Shown here: positions 26,323 through 35,257 of the stretch, one piece after another
How the letters are laid out: every line of letters starts with the position of its first letter
Position numbering within the stretch: position 1 is the first letter of the stretch
Translations under genes and position numbers: made by a program
Notes under the pieces: generated by a model
What the model was told of the DNA's origin: nothing
Databases searched by the model: none
Seen by the model: the letters and a program-made list of their open reading frames with translations, nothing else
NCBI RefSeq assembly: GCF_018860565.1
Contig: NZ_JAHKPS010000018.1
Span: 124,001-188,000 of the forward strand
Direction: 5' to 3'
Length of the DNA: 64,000 nucleotides
Source: Winogradskyella psychrotolerans
GTDB taxonomy: Bacteria > Bacteroidota > Bacteroidia > Flavobacteriales > Flavobacteriaceae

Positions 26323-27165
26323 GTCTAACCATCTAACCATCTAACCATCTAACCATCTAAAAATCTAGATATGCAAGAACCAAAATACCCAGCCGTCAGG
26401 TCGAGTGTTTGTTAATTCAAAGTGCAACGACGAATTAAGAAATGTATCGAAAACCAAATAAACAGCATTTTTAAATTGCAATGTTAAAAGTATTAATGAA
26501 ATTAGTATTACCAATAAAAACCTGTCATTCCTGCGAAAGCAGGAATCCACTATATCAAATTGACATCTAATTATAAAATAGAGTAGTCGGTTACGGCATT
26601 ATAAAAACGACTAACAGTCTAACAATCTAACAGTCTAACAATCTAGATATGCAAGAACCAAAATACCCAGCCGTCAGGTCGAGTGTTTGTTAATTCAAAG
26701 TGCAACGACGAATTAAGAAATGTATCAAGAACGAAATAAACAGCATTTTTAAATTGCAATGTTAAAAAGTATTAATGAAAATAGTATTACCAATGAAAAC
26801 CTGTCATTCCTGCGAAAGCAGGAATCCACTATATCAAATTGACATCTAATTATAAAATAGAGTAGTCGGTTACGGCATTATAAAAACGACTAACAGTCTA
26901 ACAGTCTAACAGTCTAACAGTCTAACAGTCTAACAATCTAGATATTCAAGAACTTAAATACCCAGCCGTCAGGTCGAGTGTTTGTTAATTCAAAGTACAA
27001 CGACGAATTAAGAAATGTATCGAAAACCAAATAAACAGCATTTTTAAATTGCAATGTTAAAAGCATTAATGAAAATAGTATTACCAATGAAAACCTGTCA
27101 TTCCTGCGAAAGCAGGAATCCACTATATCAAATTGACATCTAATTATAAAATAGAGTAGTCGGTT
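26323..27165. repeat. three tandem ~280-bp repeat units (R1-R3)
   Basis: Units begin with TCTAGATAT at 26364, 26642 and 26937 (spacings 278 and 295). Each has CCGTCAGGTCGAGTG, a conserved ~150-bp body, a GTCATTCCTGC-GAAA-GCAGGAAT hairpin, then AGTAGTCGGTTACGGCATTA and a run of 8-mers (CTAACAGT/CTAACCAT). The copies differ mainly in 8-mer number. R3 stops at TCGGTT (27160-27165), where unique DNA begins. No gene is supported in 26269-27139; the 61-codon minus-strand frames are just the repeat translated. Confidence 0.9.
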
Positions 27166-27502
27166 GTGTAAAAAAACGAGTAGCTGTTAAATTACCTAAT
27201 CTCGAAAACAAAACATAACAAGCTCTTACAATATCAATACTTTCTTTTTTTTCATTTTTGGTTAGAAATAATAACGATGCAAAACGCTGAGCTCTTACTT
27301 TATGATTTATATCAGTACTACTTGCCAATATAGAACAAATCCATATTGCTTTTTTTAATTTAGAATAATCAAAATCTATATTTGTATTTTCAGTATAAGA
27401 AAAATGATTACTGTTTAGAAATTTTAAATTTAGAATTGAAAACATTTCTAATAGCACAGGATGATTAAAAGACTGGTTAGTTAAATTTCTATTTTCCGAC
27501 AT
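27140..27502 (-). CDS. hamB: 5' part of hamB, separated from the helicase by an inversion
   Basis: 120 codons, of which the first ~114 are native. The last six (TTLFYN) and the stop are read from repeat R3. It starts 3 bp after hamA. The sequence (HKVRAQRFASLLFL, then RACYVLFSRLGNLTATRFF) looks like the helical N-terminal region that precedes the helicase core in Hachiman-type helicases. If cut at the 6-bp crossover 27160-27165 and joined to 29879-29884, the codons run on without a break into the helicase frame. Alone it has no enzymatic motif. The family match is from memory; the frame continuity is seen directly. Confidence 0.75.
   Translation of the reverse strand: MSENRNLTNQSFNHPVLLEMFSILNLKFLNSNHFSYTENTNIDFDYSKLKKAIWICSILASSTDINHKVRAQRFASLLFLTKNEKKESIDIVRACYVLFSRLGNLTATRFFTQPTTLFYN
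27156..27165 (+). other. inversion breakpoint X
   Basis: GTAGTCGGTT. The inverted partner at 29879-29888 reads AACCGAGTAC, so the two share GTASTCGGTT in opposite orientation (9 of 10 bases; 6 contiguous at TCGGTT). To the left is repeat R3; to the right is the 3' end of the hamB fragment. Confidence 0.8.
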
Positions 27503-27505
27503 ATC

Positions 27506-28525
27506 TTATAAAAGTTTATCATCCATTGCACCTCTAAATTTAGAGACGTCATCTACAGGAATGAGAAAGAAATCTAAAAAGGAATGCTCTAGTTTTTGTT
27601 CTATAACATGTTTATTGACTAAATCAAAAACCTCCTGCTTTCGTTTTAATCTATTAGTTAGTTCAATAGAAATCATTTCATTAAACTCTTCATAAGTTTT
27701 CGCTTTTTTCTGTATGTTTTTAATGAAAGATCTCTCGTACATTAAGATAATTGGATGAACAAGAAGCTGTTCTTTATAATCTTCAGAAGTTGGGTCTAAT
27801 CTCTCATAAAGATCGTCTATATCATCAACATTGTATTTATGTATATGTTCACGAGCAATAAGAAGTTCGTGGTCTATATTATGCGCTCTTTCAGAATTAT
27901 TATGATATCTATTAATTGATTCTAATGCATCAACTATAGCCCCAGACATGCTCTGCATAATCTTTGATTCACCAAATAATATTGCTTTATTTTCATTATA
28001 GTTACCAAGAAATACACCATCACTCCCTTTTATTTCATCATTAACGTTAGTCAAGTGCTTTATTTTATGAGCAACCATTTTACATTCTAAAACCCCTTCT
28101 ACCAAAGCAAATAACATCAATTCACCATACTTTCCCCCAATATAGTCTTCTCCTTTCTTTTTGAAAAAAATACGGCTTTGATTAAAGATATCAATCCAAG
28201 TTTCATTTTTAACTCGTTCTTTTTCCTTAACGATTATTTCTATCAATTCATGTTCATCTAGTTCTGCATTTGATTTACGAATAGCTTTCTCATTGCGTCT
28301 CAACTGTCTTTCAATATCATCTTCAATTTCCTTTATGCTGTACACATAATGAGGAATTATTCTAGTTAAAAAATTACTTAATGAAATAAAATCCATTTGA
28401 GTGGATGAAGGTTTCACAGTATAAACCCTCATACTCACTTTATCTCCAATTTTTTCAGTAAGATGAGAGATTAACTCCTTCTCCATCCAACTTTTATCAA
28501 TCTTGAATAAATCTTTATTTATCAT
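27506..28525 (-). CDS. hamA: HamA-like nuclease (DUF1837), Hachiman defence
   Basis: 339 residues. The DUF1837/HamA core shows GKYGELMLFALVEG (Glu135), then KGSDGVFLG (Asp169) and LFGESKIM (Glu186, Lys188), the D...ExK set of a PD-(D/E)xK-type nuclease, followed by SGAIVDALESI. In Hachiman, HamA is the effector nuclease held by the HamB helicase. hamA and hamB normally form one operon. Here only the 5' end of hamB follows it. I am fairly sure of the family from the motifs; no database search was possible. Confidence 0.82.
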   Translation of the reverse strand: MINKDLFKIDKSWMEKELISHLTEKIGDKVSMRVYTVKPSSTQMDFISLSNFLTRIIPHYVYSIKEIEDDIERQLRRNEKAIRKSNAELDEHELIEIIVKEKERVKNETWIDIFNQSRIFFKKKGEDYIGGKYGELMLFALVEGVLECKMVAHKIKHLTNVNDEIKGSDGVFLGNYNENKAILFGESKIMQSMSGAIVDALESINRYHNNSERAHNIDHELLIAREHIHKYNVDDIDDLYERLDPTSEDYKEQLLVHPIILMYERSFIKNIQKKAKTYEEFNEMISIELTNRLKRKQEVFDLVNKHVIEQKLEHSFLDFFLIPVDDVSKFRGAMDDKLL

Positions 28526-28799
28526 ACACTTTATAAGTAAAAACTATAACTCAATTTGTTCTTTTTCATAACAAAAACTTCAAGAAAAACAATAGCTGTT
28601 AACCTGAAACCTGAAACCAAAAACTAAAAAAATAATTATTAATTAAGGGAGTGTTTAAATATAGTAAAATTTGTAAGAATTAGATTTGAGGAAAACCGTA
28701 AAAGTTTGAAAATTATCAACTTCTAACAATTTCATATATATTAATTATACATGTTCATTGTTTAAAAGGTTCTAGATACATCCCGACGAAAAAGTCGTG

Positions 28800-29095
28800 A
28801 CACTCGAACTGACGGTTGGGTTTTTAGGTTCTTAAATATCTAGACTGTTAGACTATTAGATGGTTAGATATTTAGATTTTAAAGTGTTAGTCGTGTTTAT
28901 AATGCCGTAACCGACTACTTTATTTTAGAATTAGATGTCAGTCTAGTATTGTGGATTCCTGTCTTCGCAGGAATGACAGGTTTTTATTGGTAATACCATT
29001 TTCATTAATACTTTTAACATTGCAATTTAAAAATGCTGTTTATTTGGTTTTCGATACATTTCTTAATGCTTCGTTGCACTACTCATTAAGAACCA
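28800..29095 (-). repeat. inverted copy of the ~280-bp repeat (R4)
   Basis: Opposite orientation to R1-R3. It reads CACTCGAACTGACGG, 8-mers (GACTGTTAGACTATTAGATG), TAATGCCGTAACCGACTAC, a variant hairpin GGATTCCTG-TCTTCG-CAGGAATG, and the body ending in GCTTCGTTGCACTA. It is more diverged than R1-R3. The rest of the gene-free stretch 28526-29269 shows nothing else beyond AT-rich DNA and a short GAAACCTGAAACC repeat near 28607. Confidence 0.85.
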
Positions 29096-29269
29096 CTTGA
29101 ACTGAGGTCATTGAAAACAAGTTGAAATATCTAAATAATCAGAGTAATTTTACATGTGTAGTTGAGAGGTTTATCATAATATCTTTTCAGAAAAATGACG
29201 TAATTAGTCTGTAATGTTTGTCGGTCTTTAGAAAACGACTACCTTTATTATTCCCTTATACTTTGTACC

Positions 29270-29707
29270 ATGACCAACCCTATTACCTCCATAAACGTTG
29301 TTAATTTAGATGGTGTTCCTGTAGATTTGATGCAAGCCTATAAACACAAGATTCTGTTGCTAATTATTTATAATAATGATTGTTTAGGCTGCACAGGACG
29401 CGCTATTCCCTTGGCCTATGAGTTTCAACAGACCTATCCAAACATACAAGTTGTAGGGATTCATGCTGATTTTCCGGGTAGAATAGGAACCAAAGCTAAT
29501 ATTAAAAGTATTTTTACTAGTGGCGACATTCCGTTTCCTATTTATATAGATAAAAACCACCATGTATTTGATCAATTTCAATCTGAAGGGACACCACAAT
29601 GGATTTTAATTTCTGAAAATGGTGTGCTATATCGTTCAATTTTTGGTTCTCAAGCCAATGCTAAAAACCGTTTGTTCTATGCATTAGAAAGTCTTGTAGA
29701 AAAATGA
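29270..29707 (+). CDS. thioredoxin-like (TlpA/redoxin) protein
   Basis: 145 residues, cytosolic (no signal). It has a thioredoxin fold with the redox motif DCLGCTG near residue 39 and the cis-Pro segment EGTPQWILIS near 104. It is probably a thiol-disulfide oxidoreductase or peroxiredoxin-like protein. It lies between repeats R4 and R5, inside the segment that appears inverted, and is not obviously part of the defence locus. Confidence 0.85.
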   Translation: MTNPITSINVVNLDGVPVDLMQAYKHKILLLIIYNNDCLGCTGRAIPLAYEFQQTYPNIQVVGIHADFPGRIGTKANIKSIFTSGDIPFPIYIDKNHHVFDQFQSEGTPQWILISENGVLYRSIFGSQANAKNRLFYALESLVEK

Positions 29708-29785
29708 TACTGAATAGTATCGCTTTATCCAAAATAATATGAGGCCAGGCTAAACATTTAAACCCAGTTATTACTCATTAAGAAA

Positions 29786-29884
29786 CACTCGAACTGACGG
29801 TTGAGTATTTAAGTTCTTGAATATCTAAATTGTTAGATTTTTAGACTGTTAGACTGTTAGTCGTTTTTATAATGCCGTAACCGA
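29786..29884 (-). repeat. half copy of the repeat (R5), complementary to truncated R3
   Basis: Reads ACTCGAACTGACGG, 8-mers (GACTGTTAGACTGTTAG), then TTTTTATAATGCCGTAACCGA and stops. It holds exactly the part that R3 lacks; R3 holds the body that R5 lacks. Both end at TCGGTT/AACCGA. Joined head to tail they make one normal unit. Confidence 0.85.
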
Positions 29885-29888
29885 GTAC
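29879..29888 (+). other. inversion breakpoint Y
   Basis: AACCGAGTAC, the inverted partner of 27156-27165. The hamB helicase frame is open from 29881, directly at this junction, with no ATG. The stop codon just before it (29878-29880) belongs to the repeat. Confidence 0.8.
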
Positions 29889-29913
29889 AGGAATAAATGG
29901 TTCAAACCACTCA

Positions 29914-32304
29914 GTGAACTATGATTATGATGGTTTATTATCGTTAGAGTTAATACTACAAAGACAGAGTAAGACAATTAAAACTACTAATGGCTCTATT
30001 TTGGTTACCTCGTTTCAAAAAGGATTATGGAATGGATTAAATGATATTAATAATCTAGCTGTTTCAGCACCCACTTCGTCAGGTAAATCATTTATAATAA
30101 AACAGTATCTATCAGAAACGTTTGCTACACAAGAATTTTACAAAGCACTTTATATTGTTCCCAGTCGCGCACTAATAAACCAAGTGAGTGAGGAGTTTAG
30201 AATTGAATTGAAAGGTACTAACACCTTAATTAGAACAGCATATATTGAGGATAATGACAAAGGAGATATTAATGATTCGAGAAAAGAGATTTTTAAAGAG
30301 AAAAAAATATTATATGTATTAACACCTGAGAGATGTATAAAATTATTGACAGCAGATTTGGAGGAAAAAATACCAATGGATTTTATTTTTATTGATGAAA
30401 TACAAGGTGTAGAAAATGATCAAGGAAGAGGAGCTACGTTTGAAAATGTTTTCGAAGACCTTTCATCACAGTTTTTTAAAGCAAAATTGGTTACTGCTGG
30501 ACCTCATATATTAAATCCTGAAAAAACATACCAAGAACTTTTTAGTAAAAAAGCTATTCCTTTCAAAACAAAACTTTCTCCAGTTATTCAGTTTAAGAAA
30601 ATAATTAGATCAGATAGTAATGGTGATTTAGAAATTGAGGTTAGGGATAATATCAATAAACCATTGTTATTAAATATTCGAACTTCTTTCAATGCAGATT
30701 CTTTAATGAAGAATCAACGAAATGGTTCGATCTTGGAAAAGGTTGTAAACTTAATTGCTCCAAATAAATCAAATTTGATTTTTAGTAATAGAGGTGATTA
30801 TGCAGAAAACTGGGCAATAGAATATCAAGAGTCTATTGGTAATATCGAGATTTCCAAACGAGTAAAGGAGCTTATTGATTTTTTAAAAGATGAGTTTAAT
30901 AAAGATTATTATCTTATTGATTGCCTTGAAAGAGGTGTTGCGTTTCATCATGGGAAATTACCTGATATCATAAGAAAAGAAGTAGAGGAATTGTTTCAAG
31001 ATAGAGAAATAAATAATCTTTTTTGTACTTCTACATTAATTGAGGGAGTTAACCTTCCTGCTAATAACCTTTTCATTATCATTCCAAAAAAAAATATTGC
31101 GAATTTGACAGATTTTGAGTTTGGCAATCTTATAGGTAGAGCAGGAAGACTAAGCGAGTCCCTTTATGGAACTATATATTTTATTGAGAAACCAGATTAT
31201 AAGGGCAAAAGTGCGATTGAATATTTTGAAGCTGATTACGAAAAAGAGATAACAACATATTCTACTGAAAATATACCTGAATATGATTTTAAACATTTAA
31301 AGAGTAATATCAATGAAATAGAAATATTTAAGGAAGATGGTAAAAGAGATATTAAATCTATTTTAAAACAAAAACAGTTAACATTATTTATTCGAAATAA
31401 ATACATTAAGAATGAAAACAGTATTAAAAATTACCTAATTAAAAAAGGCATTTCTAAATCTAATGTAGAAAATTATATTATTGATTTGAAAGAGACTTTA
31501 TCAGATATTACAATACCTAAAAAAATTATATTTGAAAACCAATCTATAGATCCTATACTTCAAAATGAACTCTATCGAACAATTAAAAATGGGGAAATTG
31601 AAAATTGGGTAATTACACCAAATAGTATATTAGAAAAAAGAAGAAGAAAAGAAGACGCACTAGAGAAACCTAATAGTGAAAGACCATTTTTTTGGCAATT
31701 ACTCACAATTTTTCAAGGGTTAGATGAGATATTTAATATAAGTCAAGAAGCATTTGAAAAATATAAAATCCGAAGTATAAATCCTACAGTCATGGCGATT
31801 CATGCAACAACTTGGCTACAAGGACTGAGCTATAAGCAGCTAATAGAAAATGATATACGCTTTTATTCAACAGATGAACGAGTTTCTGAGGAATATAAAT
31901 TAGATCCTAGAGACAAAAAAGAGGTTAACAAACTTATAAATAAAGTAATTAAAATTAATTCATCAATTGTTACTTATTTGTTGGTTAAATATGTAAAATT
32001 ATTAATAGACATCCTTGATATAATATTAACAGAAGAACAAAAGGAAAAATATAAAATCACAATGGGATTACCCACTGCTTTGGAATTAGGGACAAGAGAT
32101 AAAAATGTTAAAAACCTAATCTCAAGCGGAATTTCGAGATCAGTAGCTATTAGTGTAGTTAAGAAATATAAAAATAGCACAACAGAAGCTTTTAGAGAAA
32201 ACAACTCTGTTTTAGATTGGTTATCCACTGAAGACGAAATTGCTGGTTTAAAACCTATATATAACAGGTATTTAAAGAGAATTAAGTTGCTAAAAACCAA
32301 TTAA
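29914..32304 (+). CDS. hamB: HamB-like SF2 helicase, 5' end removed by inversion
   Basis: 796 codons from a GTG at 29914, though the frame is open back to breakpoint Y and no ATG exists. Helicase motifs: SAPTSSGKS (Walker A, 51-59), DEIQ at 161-164 for motif II, TAGP for motif III, HHGKLP near 345, STLIEGVNLPA (373-383) and GRAGR (408-412), a Ski2-like set. The region before Walker A is too short for the family. The missing ~114 codons are those after hamA at 27502-27160. Restored length is about 920 residues. As it stands it lacks its promoter and N-terminus, so the defence system is probably off. Confidence 0.82.
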   Translation: MNYDYDGLLSLELILQRQSKTIKTTNGSILVTSFQKGLWNGLNDINNLAVSAPTSSGKSFIIKQYLSETFATQEFYKALYIVPSRALINQVSEEFRIELKGTNTLIRTAYIEDNDKGDINDSRKEIFKEKKILYVLTPERCIKLLTADLEEKIPMDFIFIDEIQGVENDQGRGATFENVFEDLSSQFFKAKLVTAGPHILNPEKTYQELFSKKAIPFKTKLSPVIQFKKIIRSDSNGDLEIEVRDNINKPLLLNIRTSFNADSLMKNQRNGSILEKVVNLIAPNKSNLIFSNRGDYAENWAIEYQESIGNIEISKRVKELIDFLKDEFNKDYYLIDCLERGVAFHHGKLPDIIRKEVEELFQDREINNLFCTSTLIEGVNLPANNLFIIIPKKNIANLTDFEFGNLIGRAGRLSESLYGTIYFIEKPDYKGKSAIEYFEADYEKEITTYSTENIPEYDFKHLKSNINEIEIFKEDGKRDIKSILKQKQLTLFIRNKYIKNENSIKNYLIKKGISKSNVENYIIDLKETLSDITIPKKIIFENQSIDPILQNELYRTIKNGEIENWVITPNSILEKRRRKEDALEKPNSERPFFWQLLTIFQGLDEIFNISQEAFEKYKIRSINPTVMAIHATTWLQGLSYKQLIENDIRFYSTDERVSEEYKLDPRDKKEVNKLINKVIKINSSIVTYLLVKYVKLLIDILDIILTEEQKEKYKITMGLPTALELGTRDKNVKNLISSGISRSVAISVVKKYKNSTTEAFRENNSVLDWLSTEDEIAGLKPIYNRYLKRIKLLKTN

Positions 32305-32461
32305 TAATAATAATTCTCAATATACCTAAGAGCCAATTCGTCTAAAGTAAACAGTGATACATTTATATTTAAATCTCATAAAACTTTATACCAAACCCCT
32401 AAAAAAATCAAAACCATTCCATTAATTTCGCACTTTACAAACATCGCCTAAATTTAAAAGC

Positions 32462-33061
32462 TTGCTAGAAAAAAAACCACAACTACCCCAAGAACAGATT
32501 ACAGAAACAGAGTATTTTATTTATTGCTTAGAAGGAGTAGATGATGTAGACGATACCACGGTAACCGAAGCACAACACAACTTAGAGCAATTGGCCCTAA
32601 ACTATGGCATAGCAAGTATATACAAAACCTGCGATACCATTGAAGGCCTGGAAGATAGCCTAAACGCACTGGTAGTAGAGGATCATTATTTTAAGGACTA
32701 TGAAATCATTTATTTAGTGATGAGGGGAGAAGCCAATACCATTTGTTTAAATGACTACTACTATAGTTTACAAGAAATTGCAGAGCTTTTTGAAGGCCAA
32801 TTAAACGGAAAGATTTTACATTTTTCAAATGCCAAACTTCTAGATTTAGACGAAGAAGAAGCACAATATTTTTTAGATATCACAGGAGCCAAAGCACTTT
32901 CTGGCTATGGACATGCCTATAATGGCATAGCTAGCTCAAAACTAGATGAGGCTTTCTTTAATCTATTTAAAGAAGATGATGATATGTTTGCTGTGGTAGA
33001 AGAATTGCACCAAAAACATTATAGCGCCTGCAAATTATTGGATTTTAGATTGTATTATTAA
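32462..33061 (+). CDS. DUF6642-like protein, possibly a degenerate protease-like fold
   Basis: 199 residues from a TTG start; no ATG occurs before residue 88. The pattern YCLEGVDDVDD, then YGIASIYKTCDTIEGLEDSL and YEIIYLVMRGEAN, GKILHFSNAKLL resembles DUF6642 proteins. In relatives I recall a YLAFHG histidine and a cysteine after IHF. Here those places hold Arg and Asn, so any cysteine-protease activity is doubtful. It lies 157 bp after hamB. Whether it belongs to the defence locus is unclear. Confidence 0.55.
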   Translation: MLEKKPQLPQEQITETEYFIYCLEGVDDVDDTTVTEAQHNLEQLALNYGIASIYKTCDTIEGLEDSLNALVVEDHYFKDYEIIYLVMRGEANTICLNDYYYSLQEIAELFEGQLNGKILHFSNAKLLDLDEEEAQYFLDITGAKALSGYGHAYNGIASSKLDEAFFNLFKEDDDMFAVVEELHQKHYSACKLLDFRLYY

Positions 33062-33073
33062 AGCCAATAACTT

Positions 33074-33125
33074 CTCATAGCTCACAACTCATAACTCACA
33101 ACTCACAACTCACAACTCTTGGCTC
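33074..33125. repeat. short degenerate tandem repeat (CTCACAA-type)
   Basis: About six near-identical 8-9-bp units (CTCATAACTCACAACTCA and so on) between convergent genes. Similar simple intergenic tracts occur at 35446-35503 and 38365-38425. Confidence 0.7.
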
Positions 33126-33167
33126 TTGGTTCTTAATTCTAATCTTCACACTTCAATCTTGCAACTC

Positions 33168-33554
33168 CTACAACCCCTCAATCACAGCCTTAAGCTTCAA
33201 AGTAATCTCCTCAGCAATCCCTTTTAAATCGGCATTTTCCACCGCTTGCATAGACGCCATAGGATTCACAGCAGCCACTTCAATATCCCCAGAATCTAAT
33301 TCCTGCACAATAACATTACAAGGCAGCATAGTCCCAATTTTATTCTCCGCTAATAAGGCTTTATGAGCATACGGAGGATTACAAGCTCCTAAGATTTTGT
33401 AATTATTAAAATTAACATCCAGCTTCTTTTTAAGCGTGGCTTTAATATCAATTTCCGTTAACACACCAAACTGTTCCGTTTTAAGTGCAGCAGTAACCTT
33501 TTCTACGGTATCGTTAAAATTACCTTTTAAGATTTTGCTAAAATAATAGTCCAT
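33168..33554 (-). CDS. DUF302 domain protein
   Basis: 128 residues, the whole length being the DUF302 domain: FNDTVEKVTAALKTEQFGVL at the start, KKLDVNFNNYKILGACNPPYA in the middle and MLPCNVIVQE later. The conserved Cys-containing GACNPPYAHKAL and LPCNV segments are present. The function of this small soluble family is not established; it is often found with sulfur or redox proteins. Monocistronic. Confidence 0.92.
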   Translation of the reverse strand: MDYYFSKILKGNFNDTVEKVTAALKTEQFGVLTEIDIKATLKKKLDVNFNNYKILGACNPPYAHKALLAENKIGTMLPCNVIVQELDSGDIEVAAVNPMASMQAVENADLKGIAEEITLKLKAVIEGL

Positions 33555-33757
33555 AATACGTTAATTTTTAAGATGAATAAGGATTACAAATCATAAACCA
33601 TAAGTTACAAAAAACCACTGTAACATACGAAGCATTAACGTGTTAAATAAGTCCTAAAAGCGATGATGTATCCACCAACCAAACCAACACAACAACAGCT
33701 TTAGAAATTAAGATTTACATTCTAATCCTTATTTTTGTAAAAACAGAACCCATTTTA

Positions 33758-35257
33758 ATGTTCAAATACATTCAGAAACATGCCATTTTATTTATTTCTG
33801 TGGCCATCATTTTCAGCTGTAGCATACTGGTCTTTTTTGCTACCGAAACAAGTTATAACGTTATTGATAAAGCGTCACTATGGGTCCGCAATTATTTTGG
33901 GTATTTCTATCTCTACTTAGGGTTTGCATGTGTTTTAGCATTATTGGCGATAGCATGTTCGCGTTACGGAAATATCAAACTAGGCAAACCATCTGCCAAA
34001 CCTGAATATTCCCTCTGGGCATGGACGGCCATGCTGTACAGTGCAGGTATGGGATCTGGCATTTTGTTGCGTGCCGTACAAGAGCCTGTTTTTATGCAAC
34101 AGAATCCGCCTTATACATCTAATTTACCAGCAAATACCTTAGCATTAGAATTTACCTTTTACCAATGGGGATTAACAGCTTGGGCGTTTTATGGCCTTTT
34201 TGCCTTAATTATTGGTTATGGCTTATACATAAGAAAAAAGAAAGTGAGTATTAGCTCCACCATAGAGGATCATATAAAAAGTAATACGGCCAGAAATGCA
34301 GTAGATATTATCACCATCATTACAACCATTTTTGGCTTAATTGCAGCCATAGGCTTGGGAACAACCCAGATAAAAGGTGGTATTAATCATATAATGGGGG
34401 CTAACTTCGGATTAATCGCAACCATTTTACTTTGTATACTCATTTCTGCTGTAGCTTGTTATTCTGCTTGGCAAGGCGTAAACAAAGGAATTCAAATGTT
34501 TTCTAAATTAAATATCATAACCACTTTTGCTATCCTGATGTTTATATTTATCACTAGCGATATGAGTGCTATTTTAATGGCTTTTGCTACAGCGACGTTT
34601 TATTATATCATAGATTTTATACCAATGAGTCTGGCCATTGGAAATTACAATCCTGGAACGGAGTTTTTAACGGGGTGGACGTTCTATTATTGGGCATTCT
34701 GGTTGGCTTGGGCGCCTTTTACGGGCATTTTTATTGCACGTATTTCCAAAGGTCGTACCATACGACAATTGCTATTAGGAGTCTTAATTATTCCTTGCTT
34801 AGGAACCTTCTTTTGGTTTTCTGTGTTTGGCACCGCTGCTTTTAATTTAATTGACGAATGGGGAGTCTACAACAATGAATTCGGTAACGTATTTTCTTCC
34901 ATATTTACCTTTTTTGAACACTATCCGTATGCCACCTTTTTAAACATAACATCGGTTCTCTTATTAATCAGTTTTTTAATCACTTCTGTAGATTCTGCCG
35001 TATTTGTTTTAAGTATGTTTACGGATAATGGCGCTAAAAACCCGAGTAAAACCCATCGTGTCATTTGGTCTATTTTCATTTTATTAGCCACAATAGCTTT
35101 AGTGTTATTAGGTAATGTAAAAGCAAATATTAATGTTTTAGAGGCCGTACAGCGACTGTTAATTATAACCTCATTACCATTTGCCTTTTTTATCATCATT
35201 ATGTTTGGCTATTTTATGAAAGACCTTAGAAAAAGCAAGATCGAAGAAAACAAATAA
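33758..35257 (+). CDS. BCCT-family betaine/choline-type transporter
   Basis: 499 residues with 12 hydrophobic segments. The BCCT glycine motif is AGMGSGILLRAVQEP, near residue 97. The family signature WTFYYWAFWLAWAPFTG near 310 is followed by FIARISKGRTIR. These transporters move quaternary ammonium osmolytes with Na+ or H+. The C-terminal tail is short, so osmosensing as in BetP is not expected. Monocistronic. Confidence 0.93.
   Translation: MFKYIQKHAILFISVAIIFSCSILVFFATETSYNVIDKASLWVRNYFGYFYLYLGFACVLALLAIACSRYGNIKLGKPSAKPEYSLWAWTAMLYSAGMGSGILLRAVQEPVFMQQNPPYTSNLPANTLALEFTFYQWGLTAWAFYGLFALIIGYGLYIRKKKVSISSTIEDHIKSNTARNAVDIITIITTIFGLIAAIGLGTTQIKGGINHIMGANFGLIATILLCILISAVACYSAWQGVNKGIQMFSKLNIITTFAILMFIFITSDMSAILMAFATATFYYIIDFIPMSLAIGNYNPGTEFLTGWTFYYWAFWLAWAPFTGIFIARISKGRTIRQLLLGVLIIPCLGTFFWFSVFGTAAFNLIDEWGVYNNEFGNVFSSIFTFFEHYPYATFLNITSVLLLISFLITSVDSAVFVLSMFTDNGAKNPSKTHRVIWSIFILLATIALVLLGNVKANINVLEAVQRLLIITSLPFAFFIIIMFGYFMKDLRKSKIEENK

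Noticed and set aside
26365..26550. 61-codon minus-strand frame, repeated at 26938-27123
   Set aside because: Both are the same repeat unit translated; the R2 and R4 copies do not keep the frame, so it is not a gene.
26881..26938. CTAACAGT runs looking like a CRISPR array
   Set aside because: 8-bp units with no spacers and no cas genes; simple tandem repeats.
28526..28799. Possible small RNA upstream of hamA
   Set aside because: Only AT-rich sequence and short GAAACCTGAAACC repeats; no promoter-terminator pair found.
26323..29095. Repeat family as an insertion sequence
   Set aside because: No transposase, no terminal inverted repeats, no target duplication seen.
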